Source: Nepenthes gracilis (Eukaryota; Streptophyta; Magnoliopsida; Caryophyllales; Nepenthaceae). Taken from it: a stretch of 64,000 nucleotides of DNA. Location of the stretch: assembly GCA_033239525.1 (NCBI GenBank), contig BSYO01000033.1, positions 10,717,501 to 10,781,500 on the forward strand, in the 5' to 3' direction. The notes beneath the pieces are model-generated. The model was not told the DNA's origin, did no database searches, and saw nothing but the letters and a program-made list of their open reading frames with translations. How positions within the stretch are numbered: the first letter of the stretch is position 1; the number at the start of each line of letters is the position of its first letter. Below, one piece after another: positions 26,680 to 36,959 of the stretch. The translations under genes were made by a program, and so were the position numbers.

Positions 26680-26915
26680 CCTCAACCATGTCTCTTCATG
26701 CTTTGGAGAGCCATCTTATTTCGTCCCCTCGGCGGGTGCAGGAATTAATCACCGGCCATTCTATGGTTATCTAGGTGGATAGCGGCTCCACTCACAGATT
26801 TTGATCGACTCGCTTGGCCAAAATTTGGGGCTCACCGTCGAGCCTTCTCACCATCTACTTATCCTAATTTGCAGTGGAGATTCTCTACAAGGTGAAAGGG
26901 TGTGCCCTGAAGGTC
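26680..26915 (+). pseudogene. Ty3/gypsy aspartic protease remnant
   Basis: SLHALES then, after a stop, VDSGSTH at 26774-26794, the active-site core of gypsy-type proteases (DSGST). A frameshift follows and the text continues as LGLTVEPSHHLL and GDSLQGERVCPE. The stop one codon before the core and the frameshift inactivate it. It runs directly into aminoacylase sequence near 26930. Confidence 0.75.
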
Positions 26916-26934
26916 TTAGTACCTTGGGTCTGCC

Positions 26935-27571
26935 CACACTCCAGGATATGAAATTGATGGGTTTACAGTATCTAGAAGCCATTTGTAAACTGCAAAAGTT
27001 TGGGTTCGAGCCAACTCGAATTGTCCATTCATACTTTGAGCCCAATGGGAAGATTGGGGGGCATGATGGAGCTAGTATGTCTGTTGAGTCCGACGTGTTT
27101 GAGAAAATGAATGTTGGGATTGTGCTTGATGAATGATTGGCATAACCAGATGAGGATTCTTGGGCATTTTATGTGAAGAGGTCACCATGGTGGTTGATGA
27201 TTAAGGCTAGAGAAGCTTTTGGGTGCAGGGTGAAGTTGTATGAGAATACTACTATGGCGAATTGGTTAAAGAGTATTGAGAATATTAGGAGGTTTTGGGT
27301 CTCACAATTTGATATGGTGAAGACTGGCCTAAAGACTGATGGTGATGTTGTTTCAGTTAACATGGTGTTTCTAAAGGTGGCACACCTTCTTCCACCGGGT
27401 TTTGTTATGAATTTGCAATCCTCCAAAATTGAAACAAGTTATGACATTCGGGTCTCACCCACTTACAACCAAGAGTTTTGGGAAACGAATATTGCTGAAG
27501 AATGGGCCCCGGTAGCATGCAACATGTTTAAGCAAAAGGTTCCCGTATTTGATAATTGGGGAAAGCTTGTC
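26935..27571 (+). pseudogene. ACY1-like: Captured fragment of aminoacylase-1 (peptidase M20)
   Basis: Reads QDMKLMGLQYLEAI, GFEPTRIVHSYFEP, KIGGHDGAS, DVFEKMNVGIVLDE, then two stops in a short gap and a continuation in the 517-codon frame (residues 1-133) with [40 protein letters not shown] and [12 protein letters not shown]. These match the middle of plant aminoacylase-1, a cytosolic zinc enzyme that removes the acyl group from N-acyl amino acids. Known hallmarks are altered: EEIGGHDG has become GKIGGHDG, which changes the catalytic Glu pair, and the GHG stretch is replaced. It holds no introns, so it came through RNA. Not functional as an aminoacylase. Confidence 0.85.
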
Positions 27572-28726
27572 CTTACAACTGCTATGTCAATCAACCCTCA
27601 CCTTCATATTGAAACTCTTCAAAATCGTGCAAGCCCTGAGATAGGGAGTGCATTTGATGATACCTCTTGGGAGATTTTAGGTGTTGTGGTCAATGCTGTG
27701 GATAATGTAAATGCCTGGACCAAATCTTCCTTCCTAGTAAGGCTAAAGTGGAAGACTGCTACCTCTAGTTGGGAGAAAACCATGGCTGACCATGTTCCAC
27801 GACAAGGCTTAATGTCTGCCAATTCTAAGATACCAGCTATTCCACTAGATGTTAATGATATTGCACATGAGTTGAGACGGGAGAATGTTCTGAAATGGAC
27901 GGTTGATAATGGTAGCAGTTGCCACGAGAAAGATGGGCGATGTGGATATGACCAAGATATTTCTAGAGAATTCAAATGGGGTCTCATCCTAGGGATGGCC
28001 ATTCCGAGAGGGATAATCATATTCATTGCCCACATCATCTTGTGGCACCGGGACAAACCCACATTATGTTCATTGCTGCTGCTCTCAAGGATCCACACAC
28101 ATGGTCCTTCTAACTCAACTATTAACGAGCAGAAGACTTGTTGCTTGTTTGGTACTCTACTGGACAAATTTGCGGATTCATGGAATGGGTTGCAAGAGTT
28201 CACAAACACAGTTTGCCAAATGAGACGCTTTGATCCTAGAAAGATTGTATTTGTTGCAGAAATGGGCTTCGCCTTAATGCTTATTTTTCTCCTGATTTCC
28301 TTGCAGGCATCACACGAAAGCGTTAATCATTCTTCGGCTTGGAAAACTCTAACGATGATAATTGTCTTCAGATTTAGCATAGGGGTGACTCTTAGCAAGG
28401 GATTGAACAGTAGATTGGGAACATTATCAGCTGGAGGGTTTGTCTTGGGCATGACAACGGTGTCCACTTTGTCTGGAGATTGGAAAAATATTGTAATTAT
28501 TTGTCGCATGTTTTTCATTGGATTTTGTGCTACATATCTGAAGCTCCATCCTGCACTGTTGTATTACGAGTATGGGTTTCAAGTGTTTTTATTGAAGTTC
28601 TACTTCATCAAGGTATTATGGTATAGATTCAAGGAATTTATCTATACAGCTATCACTAGATTTCTGCTCATTGCATTGCTTGCTGGTGTTGGCGAGGAGA
28701 TAAACACATACACTATCCAAATCTGA
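27173..28726 (+). CDS. 517-codon chimeric frame (ACY1 / UBA1 / receptor / ALMT pieces)
   Basis: One uninterrupted frame crosses all the captured fragments: residues 1-133 aminoacylase-1, about 137-181 E1, about 225-262 a receptor extracellular Cys-containing segment, 269-292 a hydrophobic probable membrane segment, and about 328-517 an ALMT membrane domain with several hydrophobic helices. The E1 piece is joined to the aminoacylase piece and the ALMT piece to the receptor piece within a few residues. Its length, with no stop in 1554 bases of otherwise broken DNA, is unusual and may mean selection, youth or chance. No promoter other than the LTR is evident. Whether it is translated is unknown. 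Confidence 0.4.
   Translation: MKRSPWWLMIKAREAFGCRVKLYENTTMANWLKSIENIRRFWVSQFDMVKTGLKTDGDVVSVNMVFLKVAHLLPPGFVMNLQSSKIETSYDIRVSPTYNQEFWETNIAEEWAPVACNMFKQKVPVFDNWGKLVLTTAMSINPHLHIETLQNRASPEIGSAFDDTSWEILGVVVNAVDNVNAWTKSSFLVRLKWKTATSSWEKTMADHVPRQGLMSANSKIPAIPLDVNDIAHELRRENVLKWTVDNGSSCHEKDGRCGYDQDISREFKWGLILGMAIPRGIIIFIAHIILWHRDKPTLCSLLLLSRIHTHGPSNSTINEQKTCCLFGTLLDKFADSWNGLQEFTNTVCQMRRFDPRKIVFVAEMGFALMLIFLLISLQASHESVNHSSAWKTLTMIIVFRFSIGVTLSKGLNSRLGTLSAGGFVLGMTTVSTLSGDWKNIVIICRMFFIGFCATYLKLHPALLYYEYGFQVFLLKFYFIKVLWYRFKEFIYTAITRFLLIALLAGVGEEINTYTIQI
27581..27715 (+). pseudogene. UBA1-like: Captured fragment of ubiquitin-activating enzyme E1
   Basis: Reads [35 protein letters not shown] and ends VNA (residues about 139-181 of the long frame). 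Plant UBA1/UBA2 have INP.L.IEALQNR, FDDTFWE and VINALDNVNAR at this place in the adenylation region. The fragment stops at DNVNA, at what may be an exon edge or template switch. It is far too short for activity. Confidence 0.8.
27836..28057 (+). pseudogene. Probable captured fragment of an LRK10L/WAK-associated receptor kinase
   Basis: [19 protein letters not shown] followed by [10 protein letters not shown] resembles the C-terminal Cys-rich (WAK_assoc) part of the ectodomain in LRK10-like kinases (usual form C..C..SGGRCGY...F.C.C). Next comes [20 protein letters not shown], a likely transmembrane span, then a basic WHRDK stop-transfer. Some Cys are missing and no kinase domain follows. The sequence from 27716 to 27835 is unassigned and may be another capture. 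Confidence 0.5.
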
Positions 28727-29010
28727 GCTGGTGAGGATTTGCACAATATAGAGGCCTAGAGCTTAACGGATGTTGCTATTTCCTTAGAGGTTTGTGTCTA
28801 GAGGCACAGGAGTTGGAGTAAATATGTAAAGATGCTCATCAGTTCAGCAAGCAAGTTCCAGAGGCATGTATCGTGGCCTGCACCTCTGTCATTTGATGCC
28901 AATGCTGAAGAATCAAACACTTACAAAAGCACTAATGCATTGTTTTGGGCAGCAATTGCATCCCTTCTGCTTTGCAATTCTATTTCAAGGTTAGCATATG
29001 ATACCAAGGG
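28154..29010 (+). pseudogene. ALMT-like: Captured aluminium-activated malate transporter (ALMT) fragments
   Basis: Residues about 328-517 of the long frame read [75 protein letters not shown] and [16 protein letters not shown]. This is the N-terminal membrane domain of ALMT anion channels. After a frameshift GEDLHN follows, then at 28832-29010 HVSWPAPLSFD and TYKSTNALFWAAIASLLL, corresponding to the C-terminal SWP and TYESASALSLA.F.SLL part. The cytosolic middle is deleted. No introns are present. ALMTs export malate and other anions across plasma or vacuolar membrane; this copy cannot be complete. Confidence 0.88.
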
Positions 29011-29019
29011 TTGGACTAA

Positions 29020-29110
29020 CGGAAAATTAAAAGCCACTTGGGAGGTCATTGCTAATTTTAGTCCAGATCCCCTCTCGTTCAATTTTGAAGACAAGGTTAT
29101 TTTGATGGAG
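29020..29110 (+). pseudogene. C-terminal tail of a Ty3/gypsy integrase
   Basis: Reads KATWEVIANF then FNFEDKVIL. The pair ATWE ... LEDKV closes the pol polyprotein of many plant Ty3/gypsy elements just before the 3' LTR, which starts eight bases later. It shows the element kept its own two ends around the captured genes. Confidence 0.7.
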
Positions 29111-29117
29111 CGGACAA

Positions 29118-29637
29118 TGTTACGAGCCTTTCATTTTTTCATTTTCTCCTTTTCCCCTCCCCTGTGTTTTTTATTGTTCCGTTCTGTTTTTATTTCCATT
29201 TTCTATTTTTATTTCTTTTCTGTTATCTCTACCCATACTTGATTTTATTCCTTTTGGCTTGTGGGCCTCACACACATAGTATAAGTATCAATTACTGTGT
29301 TGCCTGAAGATATAAAGATATTTTCCTTTTTCCACTAGCACTCTCTCTCCCGGTCTCTATCACTCTGTGTCCCTTTATTTTTCCCTCCCTTTTTCCTACT
29401 CAGTCTCTTCCTCTGTTCCCTCTCTGCATCTCGGCTCTTTTCTTTTCCCTCTATGCTTCTCCCTGCATCTCATCCTTGCTTTCTCCCTTGTTAAGGCCCG
29501 CAGTCTCTCACCATAAGAACTGTGGTTTCATCACTCTCATTTTTTTCCTTATTTGCCCTATGCTAGAACTCCCCTCTCCACAGAACTCTCCACACCTCGC
29601 CTTTGATTTACAGCTTGTGGTCATGGAGCACGTAATA
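29118..29637 (+). repeat. 3' LTR of the gene-capturing element
   Basis: 520 bases matching 25435-25964 throughout, including GCTTGTGGGCCTCACACA and TTGATTTACAGCTTG. Confidence 0.8.
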
Positions 29638-30383
29638 AATGAGAGAGAATATGGTTTCCTTGTTTCATATTGATTCCCCTTTGGCATAAGGACAGTAAAC
29701 ACAGGTCGCAACCTGGCTGCAATTTCAGAAAAAATGATGGTAAGCATCGGGATCTGATGACCAACATGTATCGTCGACCTGCATCATTCTTTATCACGCC
29801 GCTTGTATACAGACAACTGAACATTGTGTTTCGGACTGTAACCACAATTAGCCCAGTAGGCCTCCAATATAAGAAAAGAGCATCAACTTTTGCTAAACAA
29901 AATTTATTTTATGATCTTTGGCAGCTCGCACGTCATTAGAGAAATTACCAATGGAAGAAACCCACATCGTTTGCACACGACAATCACGACCTTGTGTCAA
30001 CATGCCCTCCAGTATGGTGTTCTCGCATTGAAATAAAGGATTGGATAAATCATCATTGTATATTGAAGAAAACGTTTCACCAGTGCTTTCCCGGAGGATG
30101 TAATTAATAATAATAGTCACACACGAATGCCCTTGAACTAAAACCAAGTCAACTGCCAATTGATAATCTCGTATTCTTGTTCATCCATCAATGATCTAAA
30201 TTTAAAGAATAATCTCATCTATTTTCTTAACAGATGAAGCCCCTCATTTCCGTTATCCCATCTTATAAAGAGTCTCCCAACCACTCCCCAAAAAAGCAAT
30301 AAAAAATTTAAACGAGAGAGAGAGAGAGGGAGAGAGAAGAAAATAGTTAAGGAAGTAGATAGGAAAAGCTTTTAAGCATTGGC
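29638..30383. other. Spacer, no gene recognised
   Basis: A minus-strand open frame of 88 codons (30159-29893) has ordinary amino-acid composition but no family I recognise. A (GA)n-rich run occurs at about 30314-30339. Confidence 0.4.
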
Positions 30384-30388
30384 AGAGT
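30384..30388. repeat. Target-site duplication AGAGT, left
   Basis: Identical to 31339-31343 and directly outside the solo LTR. Confidence 0.9.
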
Positions 30389-30842
30389 TGTTGGCGCAAA
30401 CGGGCGCTCGGACAGAATGCTCCCCAAAGTGCAATGACCGAGGGGACAAATCGCTCGGACACGGAGGGACAGTACTCGGACGGACGATCAACAAGGAAGA
30501 AGAAACACACCAGATTTAACGTGGAAACCCTTCTGGAACCAAAGGGAAAAACCACGGGAGTAGAGGCAACAGCAAATCCACTATGTGAAATAGGTTACAA
30601 TCAACCTCCAAGAGGGAGTATCCGCTACACACCCAAGAAGACAAAAGAGGAAAACACTCCTGAGCTAACCGAGAAAAACACACTTGTTTTTCTCTTCACT
30701 CTATTTTTCTCTTTCTCCCTACTCTCATTGGTGGTGCACTCTCTCTTCTCTTTCACAAAGCCCTTTTGCCTTTACATGCACTCACTTACTTATACAAGCT
30801 CTCAAGCTCTCTCCAGCTTGCTCACACTCTCACGCAACAGCC

Positions 30843-30853
30843 TATATATAATA
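30843..30853 (-). promoter_or_regulatory. TATA box of the solo LTR
   Basis: TATTATATATA on the minus strand, about 480 bases into the LTR from its upstream end. Confidence 0.5.
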
Positions 30854-31207
30854 CCAGGGGAGGGCCACGTGGCCAACCACCCAGCCACCCTACTGCCAGT
30901 AGGGTGGCAGGGCTATGTCCCCTTAGGCCTGCCATGGCCGTCATGCACGCCTCCGCGTGTCGGAATGGCAGCCTGCCACCTTGGAAGTTGAAGCGCCAAA
31001 TGTCCAATCGGAGTGGGTCAACTGTCCACTCGCAACACGCGCGCTGCAGCGGGCCCTACGAGAGAGAAAAGTCGCGCCTAGGCTCCGGCGTCCTCGTCCA
31101 TGTCCACCTCTCGGACATGATACCTTTGAGTAGTCCCCGTCCAATTCATCCAGCTGCCCCCGAGGACACACGTCCTCGTCCATGTCAACCTCTCGGACAT
31201 GAACCTC

Positions 31208-31311
31208 CCGGACATTCGTGTCCACCGGTCCCCGGACATTCGTGTCCACCGGTCCCCGGACATTCGTGTCCACCTGTCCTCGGACATTTGTGTCCACTGG
31301 TCTCCGGACAT
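31208..31311. repeat. 24-bp minisatellite inside the solo LTR
   Basis: Four units of CCGGACATTCGTGTCCACCG plus GTCC, starting at 31208, 31232, 31256 and 31280, then a part unit. The first two are identical; the later two have three to five changes. Each unit carries GGACA...TGTCC, a short inverted repeat. Confidence 0.9.
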
Positions 31312-31338
31312 AAACACCACAAGGGAGTGACCCCAACA

Positions 31339-31343
31339 AGAGT
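31339..31343. repeat. Target-site duplication AGAGT, right
   Basis: Pairs with 30384-30388. Confidence 0.9.
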
Positions 31344-32190
31344 CTGTGCTGATCCACGTCCAAGTCTTAAATCGTAATTACCCAACTTAAACCGGCGAAT
31401 TAGAACTATCTAATCTTGAATTCCAGATGCATTTCTTGTTCATGCCCCTTCACACTGCCTTTACTTACTCTTGGAATGAAATTCACAAACATTTCTTGGC
31501 TATATCAATATCTCACAACCCACGGTCCCTCTCATGGAAAATTGCACGGAGCTATTTTTGTTTTTTCCTTGTACATGTCCAATGGAATGATCTTCAACAC
31601 TGCCAGATCCATGACCATAGAAGAAGGATTTTATAACATCTCAGTACGACCCAATGGATTTCATGACAACTAAAACCAATGGAACCTATCCTCGGCCTCA
31701 TGATAAACCCTAGCTTTGCCTCGGGGCCTCCTCTGACGCTGGCATATGGCCGGACTTGCTCTGGCGGCTCTCTCTCCCTCCCATCCATCTTTTTCTTCTT
31801 TGCCGCTTCTCGTCCCTATGTTGTTGGTATTTCTAACCGGTTCGAGATTGCGTCCCTTTTGTCCCCCCTTCTTTCGCCTCTCCCTTCCCCGTAGAGTTTC
31901 TTGGCTCTGTCTTTTGTGTCTTGGGACCTGATTTGTTTATCTAATGCCTTCAAGAAGGGGGAGTTGGGGGATGCATGTGATAGGAGACCGATTTAATATC
32001 CCCTCACTCAAAATTTTATTTTGGCTATTGTTATTTATTATAATTATTGTTTAAATAATTTTGATAGCTAAATATATCTAAATTCGAATATATTTTACAT
32101 GTTTTGTATATTCATATATAACTTTATTCCATAACTTGAAAATAGATCGAAATGAGTTGAGATTAGGAACTCCATAATTTTTTTCACTAG
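31344..32190. other. Spacer, no gene recognised
   Basis: A pyrimidine-rich stretch (31760-31890) and a purine tract AAGAAGGGGGAG near 31952 resemble LTR-element edges, but no partner repeat is seen nearby. Two overlapping small frames (31416-31673) have no known motif. Confidence 0.35.
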
Positions 32191-34255
32191 CTTTGAACGG
32201 TAAGCCCAGAATCGTGATCCCTTCACCCAAACACTAAACCTTAATTCCTGAAATATGAACTATGAGCTCTGAGTCCAAAACCCTTAACCCTAACTCCTTA
32301 AACATAAGCCTTAAGCTTTGAGCCCTAAAATTTGAAGCCTTAGCCCAGAACCCTAACTCTTGTATCCTAAATTCTTAACCCCTAAATATTGAACCAAAAA
32401 ACCTTAACTTTTAACCCCGAATTCTTAACTTTAAACATTGGACCTCGATCATTGAACCCTAAACCCCGAAACAAGAACCTAATTCCTAAATTTTGAACCA
32501 TGAATCCATAACCTTTAACCCTAATTCCAAAACCCTAAATCTCAAATCCTAAGCTCTAAGTCCTTAGCAGTTAATTTTAAACGACTAATCCAAAACCCTA
32601 ACCATGAACACAAAACTTGAACCCTTAATTTTGAATGCTAAATCTGGAACCCTGAGCCTTGTACCTTACATCATGGACCACAAACCCTAAATACTAAACT
32701 TGGAACATTGAATTGAAAGCCTGATCCTAGAACTTCAAACTTTTAACTTTTAATCTTGAATACTAAAACCTGAATAATTAACTGTTAATCCTAAACCCTT
32801 ACCCTGAAAACTAAAACCAGAATAATGAACTATTAACCTTGAACCCTTAACCTATAACCCTTAAACTTGATTCTTGAACCATGAATTCTAAACCCTAAAC
32901 CTTGACACCTAAACCCTTAACAATAACCCCTAAGCCATAAGCCATTAGCCTTGAATCTAAAGCCATGAAACTTGAACCCTAAAGCCTAAGACCCTAAAAC
33001 TTTGAAACCTAAAATCTTATGCTTGAATCCTGAACCCTTAACTTTTAACCTGAGCCTTAAATACTAAACTTTGAATGCTTAATCTTAAACACTGAGCCTA
33101 GAATTCTTAATCCTGAACGCTGAACCTAAAATCCTTAATCCCTAAATACTAAACCTTATATCCCCAAACTTTTAACCCTTAAACCAAGAACCCTAAATCG
33201 TTAACACAGAACCTTGAACCCTAAACACCAATCCCTAGTCCCTATACTTAAACCCCTAATGCCAAGCCCCAATCCTTAAACCCCAAATCACAAACCCATA
33301 AACCTAAACATTGAACTCTAAATCCTAAATATTGAATCCAAAATTTTAAACTAAAGCCTTAAAGCCTGAATCTAAAGCCCTTAACACTTCAATCTAGCAG
33401 CCATGAAACCACACCCTAAAACCCTAAAGCAAAAATTGTGAACCCTAAATTCTAAATACTTAACCCCTGACCTTAAATCCTATACTTAAAACCCTAAACA
33501 TTAAACTTTAAAATAGAAAATCTAATCTTGAAACTCCAAACCTTAAAACCTAAATTTGAACACTTAATCTTGAACCCTAAAAAGTGAACCCATGACTCTT
33601 AACTCTCAACCATTATCTCTAAACCCTTAACCTAGACCCCTTAACAATTTACCTTATACTCTTAACCTTAAACATTGAACAGTAAACTCTAAATTCTTAA
33701 CCCAAAACCATTAACCATAAACACTTAACCATTAGCCATGCACTGATCTATGACCTCTAACCCAAAATCCTAATCATCAAACCCTAAATCCTTGACTCTA
33801 AACCATTAACCTTAATTCTTTACTCTAAATTATGAACTCCAAATCCTTAATCTTGAATCCTAAATCTTAAACTTTAAACCTTGACCCCTAAATCCTAAAG
33901 CTCTATACTCTGAATTCAAAGCCCAGAAACCTAAACTCAACTTTAACCCCAAAGCCTAACACTAACCCTATACTAAAAATCCCAAACACTGAACCCATAA
34001 CTTCAAATTATGAATCATAAACCCTACACCATAAATCTTGAACATATAATTCTGAACTTGGAAGCCCTAAACCTTCAATTCTTAGCCATGAATCTTTAAC
34101 ACTAAACCATAAATCTTTAACCCTAAAGAATGAATACTAAACTTTAAACCTTAAACATTAAATCTTTAATCCAAAACCCAAAACCCTAAATTATAAACTT
34201 AAAATAAAAAACCCCTAAACCCTTAAACCATGAAACCCTAATCCTAACCCTGAAT
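32191..34255. repeat. Degenerate telomere-like tract (CCCTAAA-type units), about 2 kb
   Basis: The plus strand is built of short units of the form AACCCTAA, AACCTTGAAC, AACCCTGAAT and the like, with many perfect CCCTAAA heptamers among mutated ones. G is scarce on the plus strand throughout, as in the C-strand of plant telomeres (TTTAGGG)n. Units vary in length (mostly 7-9 bases) and no higher-order period is obvious. There is no open frame. Edges are fairly sharp, near CACCCAAACACTAAACC and near AACCCTGAATCC. Confidence 0.85.
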
Positions 34256-34521
34256 CCTATTTATAGAATTTGTAGAAGAATAAGTATGTTAGAGGGTTAG
34301 ATTATATCCTTATTTTTTAAAATTTATTCCATTTTTATGAAAAAGTAAGGTATATTTATAGTCATATCGCCAAATGATTATTACAGTTTTCTGAAAATGA
34401 ATAATTGACCACAATTTATGTGGATGAATCAGCTAAAAACTAATTAGTTTAATCATCATTATATACTTTTTGATCATTTGGCTACTTGGATATGATTAAT
34501 GCTTAATGATTAAACTGATGA
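34256..34521. other. Short AT-rich spacer
   Basis: Lies between the telomere-like tract and the minus-strand Ty3/gypsy element. It contains a loose inverted repeat (TTTAATCATCA near 34458 and TGATTAAACTGATG near 34507). Confidence 0.4.
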
Positions 34522-36959
34522 TGTGACTGATCAAATTCTACTGAAAATTCGGTTAAGTTTCGTTTATAAAACGGACGTTCATTAAATACAAAACCTGTAC
34601 AAAATTCACAATGCATATACAACACATACACAGTATCCCATACTGTCACAGATATATAACGTGTGACACCAATGTCATAACTCCGATACGATACCAGTTC
34701 AACGAGATGCCACTAGGTACCAATTAAAACTATAAAATCTATGAAAGCTACTACATCCATCAATAAACAACGGAATAAAGCTACAATCCATCAATGTGAT
34801 ACAATTATATCAAAATACATAAGTATATCCAACATAATACAATAATCTCCATCACCTACAAAAATTATAAACTAAGTCCCAAAAGCTTTGCAATGCACGA
34901 TCCACGGGATCCACGGCCTATCCCGCTCTTATGTCCTACTCGGTCTCATCTGGCATAAGAGTGTGCTCATTTGAAAGGAAAGAAGAAGTAATGGTGAGTT
35001 AACAGCTCAACAAGTATACATAAATAATTCATAAGCAATAGATAAATAAATGAAACAGGAGATGGGAAGGAAACAATATATATGGATGCATGACAATATG
35101 GAACATGTTTTGATGCACTTTTACAATTACATTAATTTTTGTGGAATAAGGTCAGTAAGTCTCAGTAACTAAAGGTACTGAAGAAAGATGAAGGATTATA
35201 ACACCCCACATGATCTAAGATCGTGAGCTCTTATTATCGACCCAGAGGAGGGGCCATCCACATATCATGCCTGTAGGTGGGCCGATGCACCACTTGGCAT
35301 AGCGGTATACCGATCACCCGGTTATATAGGGCCAGTAAAATACAACCCTAACCTCCCGCGGTCTAGAAGCAGTCATCGTCCTTCCATAGTAATATCTTAA
35401 GGCTTGCCAAGAGTATTAACTATTACAATACATAGTCGGAGTAATCATTGAGTCTCTATTGTAATGCTAGTGGCAGACCAAGGGGTATTACCTCTATAAT
35501 ATAAATTTGTGGTCATAGTTTCATAATTTCTTATTTATTTGAGGAAAGGTCCACCATAATTCATTCACAATATCTTCAACACAAAGAATAATTCGATCAA
35601 ATCTCCCATTGTGGATTTTCCTCTGAATATAAATACAATTATTATCTTTCATTCGAACTTAAATCTTTTTACGAGTTAGTTTGGATGCATGGACATCATA
35701 ATGCATATGAAAGATTAGAATTCCTTACCGCCATTTGACAATTATCACTTTGGGGGCCATTGAGACGTATTTCCTTTACAAACGGAGCACAAACATATAA
35801 TGCCAGGGCTTACAGTTAGACATATACAATTAGATATAAATTTTATAACAATTAGATAGGTTGGAAACATTCAAATTCTCATTTGTCTCGTGTGAACAGT
35901 GATAGGGCCGTTTTAGAGCTTTCGGACATCATGAACGGGTTGATTCTTGAGAAATCGGATACCCTACTGATGTATGTGCATAATTAGGACATGGTAATTC
36001 ATAATTTGGAGACAATTAAGTATAAAATTCGAAGGGAAGGGGGGAGAACCTGAGCTGGGCACGAGTTAGGATTTGGCAAAACCAAACCGAGCGAATAGAG
36101 GAAAAATTGGACAATAAACCATAAATACTTTAGGTAATAATCATGGGTTATATATTTTTCATGATTTGGGTGGGTATCGGAACTATTATACCGGATGGAG
36201 AACGAATAAAAATTAAAAGAGAGGAAAAGGAGGATATGAGTATACTTATCTTAACCCGATCTATCACCTTTTTAACTGGCTCTCAGATGGATTCGAACTC
36301 ATGGGCTTTGATTTCCTCCATCTCTTTCTTGTTCTTCTCTCTCTCTCTTTCTCTCTCTAGAATGGCCGAAAAATGCCTTGGACGAAACCCTCGCGTGTTT
36401 AAATACCCCGACTGGGGCCTCGAGCGATCATTGGGCACCTTGGCCCCCAAAGGGCTGCCGCTCGAGCGCCCATTGGGCGCTCATCGAGAGACCCATTCTA
36501 CCAAATGCACCACGGGCGCTTCTCGGGCGACCGTGCCAATGCCATGCCTAGGTTGAGCCTTAAGTGAGCAATTCTGTTAAACCTGCCCCAGGCGCTCCTC
36601 AGGCGACACATTCTGTTTTTCATTTTCGGGTGGTGCCTCAGGCCCTCGTCGAGCCTACTGCATGTAAACTTCGTTTTCACACCATTTCGGACTTGTTTCG
36701 ACCTTTCTAACCGAATTCTTCATATCCTTGGACCCTAATTTTGATTATATAAACTTAATAAGTCATGATCATCCTAATTTAAAGGCTGAAATCTCATTTA
36801 CGGATACACATTTTATAGTTTATAACTTCGGTTCTCAATTTTGCCAATTTCAAATCTTTGGGCTTTTCAATCCGATTCCTCTCATATCCTTTGGTCTCGA
36901 TTCACTTATTTTGACTTAATTACTCATCTTTATTATATTTTAGAAATCGATACCTTACA
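34522..36959 (-). repeat. 3' LTR (2.44 kb) of the minus-strand element
   Basis: On the minus strand it begins TGTAAGGTATCG at 36959 and ends GTCACA at 34522, with a purine run (AGTATGAGAGAG) just upstream that can serve as the polypurine tract. A GTATTTAAACACG TATA box lies at about 36398-36410 (minus), after a GC-rich U3 with GAGCGCC motifs similar to those in the nested LTRs at 13-18 kb. The plus-strand open frame 36143-36556 is only a shadow of this GC-rich U3. Confidence 0.65.

Larger units (their letters stand above)
25435..29637 (+). mobile_element. Gene-capturing LTR retrotransposon (Ty3/gypsy derived)
   Basis: Direct repeats 25435-25964 and 29118-29637 (roughly 85% alike by eye) both begin TGTTA(T/C)GAGCC. 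A primer-site-like sequence follows the left one. The interior starts with a gag-like segment and a Ty3/gypsy protease core and ends with the C-terminal tail of an integrase. Between these the rest of pol is missing and is replaced by exonic, intron-free pieces of host genes: aminoacylase-1, ubiquitin-activating enzyme E1, a probable LRK10L/WAK-type receptor, and an ALMT malate channel. The whole is only 4.2 kb, so it is non-autonomous. No clear 5-bp target duplication (GTCAA/AATGA). Its general form resembles maize Bs1, a retroelement carrying captured gene fragments. Confidence 0.85.
30389..31338 (-). mobile_element. Solo Copia-type LTR, 950 bp
   Basis: Bounded by TGTTGG ... CCAACA inverted ends and by perfect AGAGT duplications, with no internal region: a solo LTR left by LTR-LTR recombination. 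Orientation is minus: a TATATATA box at 30843-30853 and, downstream on that strand, the U5-like hairpin (CGTGGTTTTTCCC ... GGGTTTCCACGT) at about 30507-30560. The intact duplications and ends suggest it is relatively young. Open frames inside it, on both strands, are products of its GC-rich repeats. Confidence 0.9.

Noticed and set aside
27619..28209. 196-codon minus-strand frame
   Set aside because: Antisense shadow of the 517-codon chimeric frame, which has recognisable homologies on the plus strand.
30841..30855. Promoter for a plus-strand gene at 30.8-31.4 kb
   Set aside because: The TATA-like sequence belongs to the minus-oriented solo LTR, and the plus frames are minisatellite translations.
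31194..31320. Possible CRISPR-like array of 24-bp repeats
   Set aside because: Units are contiguous without spacers, and the sequence is plant nuclear DNA.
31078..31385. Minus-strand open frames with repeated GDRWTRMS-type units
   Set aside because: They are translations of the 24-bp minisatellite inside a solo LTR; unit length is a multiple of three, so any frame stays open.
32191..34255. True telomere or chromosome end
   Set aside because: Units are heavily mutated and unique sequence and retroelements continue on both sides.
36143..36556. 137-codon plus-strand frame
   Set aside because: Lies within the GC-rich U3 of a minus-strand LTR, antisense to its TATA box; no domain.
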